A DNA stretch of 64,000 nucleotides, taken from NCBI GenBank assembly GCA_964304625.1, contig OZ199838.1, forward strand, positions 8,618,001-8,682,000, read 5' to 3'. Numbering within the stretch: position 1 is the first letter of the stretch; the number at the start of each line of letters is the position of its first letter. Of this stretch, positions 62,163 through 64,000 are shown piece by piece. This DNA is from Kudoa neothunni. Lineage: Eukaryota > Cnidaria. The translations under genes were made by a program, and so were the position numbers. The notes under the pieces were generated by a model that saw nothing but the letters and a program-made list of their open reading frames with translations, had not been told where the DNA came from and searched no databases.

Positions 62163-63732
62163 CCCTTTTGTTCCCATTGTCCACTTTAGCTTTAGTGGAC
62201 AAAAATTATTTCGTTTATATATTTATGCACATTAATTATTAAAGAATAATTTATGAATATGTTAAACATAAGTTATTATTCTATATATTAAATGAGATAA
62301 CATATTAATAAATGCTTTATGCTCATTTTTATTTGTGATACAACCCTCCCATTGTATAACGCTTAAATAATCTAAAACATTTGGAAAAATAAGTATCAAT
62401 AAATCATAAAATGTTACTGAAAAAAATTTAATATTGTAATAAATGAAGTGAATATTGAATAAATGAAATTTAATTAATTTGTGATTTCAATATACCAAAA
62501 AACACACAAATCTCCAAGTGGGTATTATAGTGGACATTGGAGCTTCGAGGACTTCCCATAGCGTATTCCAATGAATCACGGTTTTGTTTTTAGTCAGAAA
62601 GAAAATGGAAAAACCATCACAGAAGTAATTGTATTTCCGGATGCGGATAATTCAGAACCTGATGTGATGGTAGATGAGTTGGACTTTCCTATCATTCAAA
62701 ATTAAGTGGGAATGGGAACAGAACGTTCCGAATCCAGCTGAAAATTTAGGAATCAATGAGGCAATTTTTAGACTTGCAAGACACTTCGTATTGTCCATTG
62801 AGTAATCCAAATTTTTGTTCACCAATGAGTTGATATCGAATATTGCATATGCATCAAATTTGTACGCTACTCAACAAAATTCAAATTTCAAAACTGATAT
62901 TAAGGAAATAAAAAAATATCTGGGGGTTTTGATTATTATGGTGATAGTAAGAATGCCGAGGTATCGATGTTATTGGTCGAAACTTGTGAACTATCCCCTC
63001 GTTTCCGAGACTTTCTCAAGGAATCGTTTTGAGCAAATATACAAATACTTTCACTTCGGGGATAATTCTAAAATTATCACGGATCCTAATTCGCCCAAAT
63101 ACGACAAATTCGCTAAGATTAGACCTCTGTTACATTCTGTTAGAGCATGGTTTCTAAAGATTGAGCCCGAAAGAAACCACTCAATTGACGAGCAGATTAT
63201 CCCGTTTATAGGCAAATGTAAGGCCAAGCAATACGTCCCCAAAAAACCAACGAAATGGGGGTTTAAAATGTTTGCGAGGTGTGGCGTTAGTAGTTTGGTT
63301 TACGATTTTCATCTTTATGATGGACGAAAACCTGCCGTCACCAAAAACTGTGGTCTTGTATCTGGCGATTTTGTCATAAAGCTGTGCGTAAGTCTACCGT
63401 TGAGCGAATCATATTTCACTTATTTCGACAACTGGTTTACATCTATCCTGCTCCAAATCTTCGTAAAACGAAGAAATATCTATTCTGTTGGTACGATACA
63501 TATTAACAGAGTTAAGGGTTGTCCATTGAGTAGTGACATAGATTCAAAAAAGAAGGACGTGGCTCGTATGATGCTCCTCATGACTCTGGCCATGGAATAT
63601 CGATAACAAGATGGTTTGATGGGTCAGTTGTTACCCTTCCATCTACTCATTCTTCGATTGAGCCAGTCTCAATGTCAAAAAGATTCAATAGGTCTAAGAA
63701 AAAAATGGTGGAAATTCCTTGTCCAACCTTGG
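62163..63732 (+). mobile_element. piggyBac transposon, largely open transposase
   Basis: TTAA (62159-62162) is followed by CCCTTTTGTTCCCATTGTCC. The N-terminus begins MNHGFVFSQKENGKT at 62572. A long plus frame at 62815-63606 covers the core (FTNELISNI, KEIKKYLGVLIIM, SIDEQIIPFIGKCKAKQYVP, YFDNWFTS). The conserved Asp of SIDEQ and of YFDNWF are visible. Sequence after 63606 continues in another frame (RWFDGSVVTLPSTHSSIEP, then SKRFNRSKKKM). One break before 62815 and one near 63590 are evident. The right end is not a clean GGG-TTAA, so the copy is probably truncated there. Confidence 0.85.
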
Positions 63733-63736
63733 TTAA

Positions 63737-64000
63737 CCCTTACGGGACGGTGCTCCAAAAATTGACGTACGTTCCGATGTGGGGTCAAAAATGACCCCAG
63801 CGATTTTTCGTAATATAAGTTCGGAATTCCAAGGAAAAATTATTCGGCATTTTTAATATGTTGTAAATATTTAATATAAAAGTTTAAATAATTTTTCCAT
63901 CATTGGGAAAAATGGGTTAAACCGTAGGAATTTGTTGGTTGATATGAACTGACCCACACAACCTACTAACCTCGTTCATCCATTACCGACAAATGACATT
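63737..64000. mobile_element. second piggyBac-type end, running out of the window
   Basis: TTAA (63733-63736) is followed by CCCTTACGGGACGG, then the palindrome GGGGTCAAAAATGACCCC. This is a piggyBac-like terminus of a different family from the adjacent element. Its other end lies beyond base 64000. Confidence 0.6.

Overview
The window looks like nuclear DNA from an animal. It is AT-rich throughout, the genes are split by very small GT-AG introns (mostly 39-60 nt), and most of the rest is DNA transposons of animal-type families (piggyBac, pogo/Tigger, hAT, Merlin, Mutator-like). The lineage cannot be fixed from sequence alone. The small introns, and one gene pair only 26 nt apart on the same strand, would suit a small-introned invertebrate, possibly one with spliced-leader trans-splicing and operons.

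Host genes, left to right. 5.2-6.9 kb (minus): a four-exon gene that keeps only the pogo/CENP-B-type DNA-binding half of a transposase, fused to a long Asn/Ser/Pro-rich tail; it looks domesticated. 13.4-14.0 kb (plus): a small secreted or membrane protein with a von Willebrand C-like cysteine pattern and a C-terminal membrane helix. 24.3-25.4 kb (plus): an eight-exon, 262-residue gene of unknown function, reconstructed here exon by exon. 32.4-35.5 kb (minus): a 60-residue protein followed after 26 nt by an 871-residue RRM-MYND-triple Tudor protein resembling Vreteno/TDRD1 of the piRNA pathway. 48.3-50.2 kb (plus): a multi-exon gene of unknown function. 53.0-55.9 kb (minus): an OCRL/INPP5B-type inositol polyphosphate 5-phosphatase with ASH and RhoGAP-like domains, spread over many small exons.

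Transposons fill most of the space between and are often nested. A pogo/Tigger element (37.6-42.2 kb) holds a 2.6 kb hAT element with an 8-bp target duplication. A hAT element (20.9-23.6 kb) contains Merlin sequence and a short Tigger derivative. A piggyBac element with long, nearly identical inverted arms (45.7-47.6 kb) has another Tigger derivative in its loop. Remnants of piggyBac lie at both window edges and at 29.1 and 57.1 kb. Several short hAT elements have clear 8-bp duplications. Mutator-like remnants lie near 11-13 and 18-19 kb. One TIR element at 14.6-15.7 kb could not be assigned. A Ty3/gypsy-like fossil lies at about 3.7-5.0 kb.

The genes do not form a pathway. The Tudor protein belongs to a family that supports transposon silencing by piRNAs, which is notable in a window so rich in transposons, but no functional link can be read from the sequence. 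No CRISPR array, tRNA or rRNA gene was seen.
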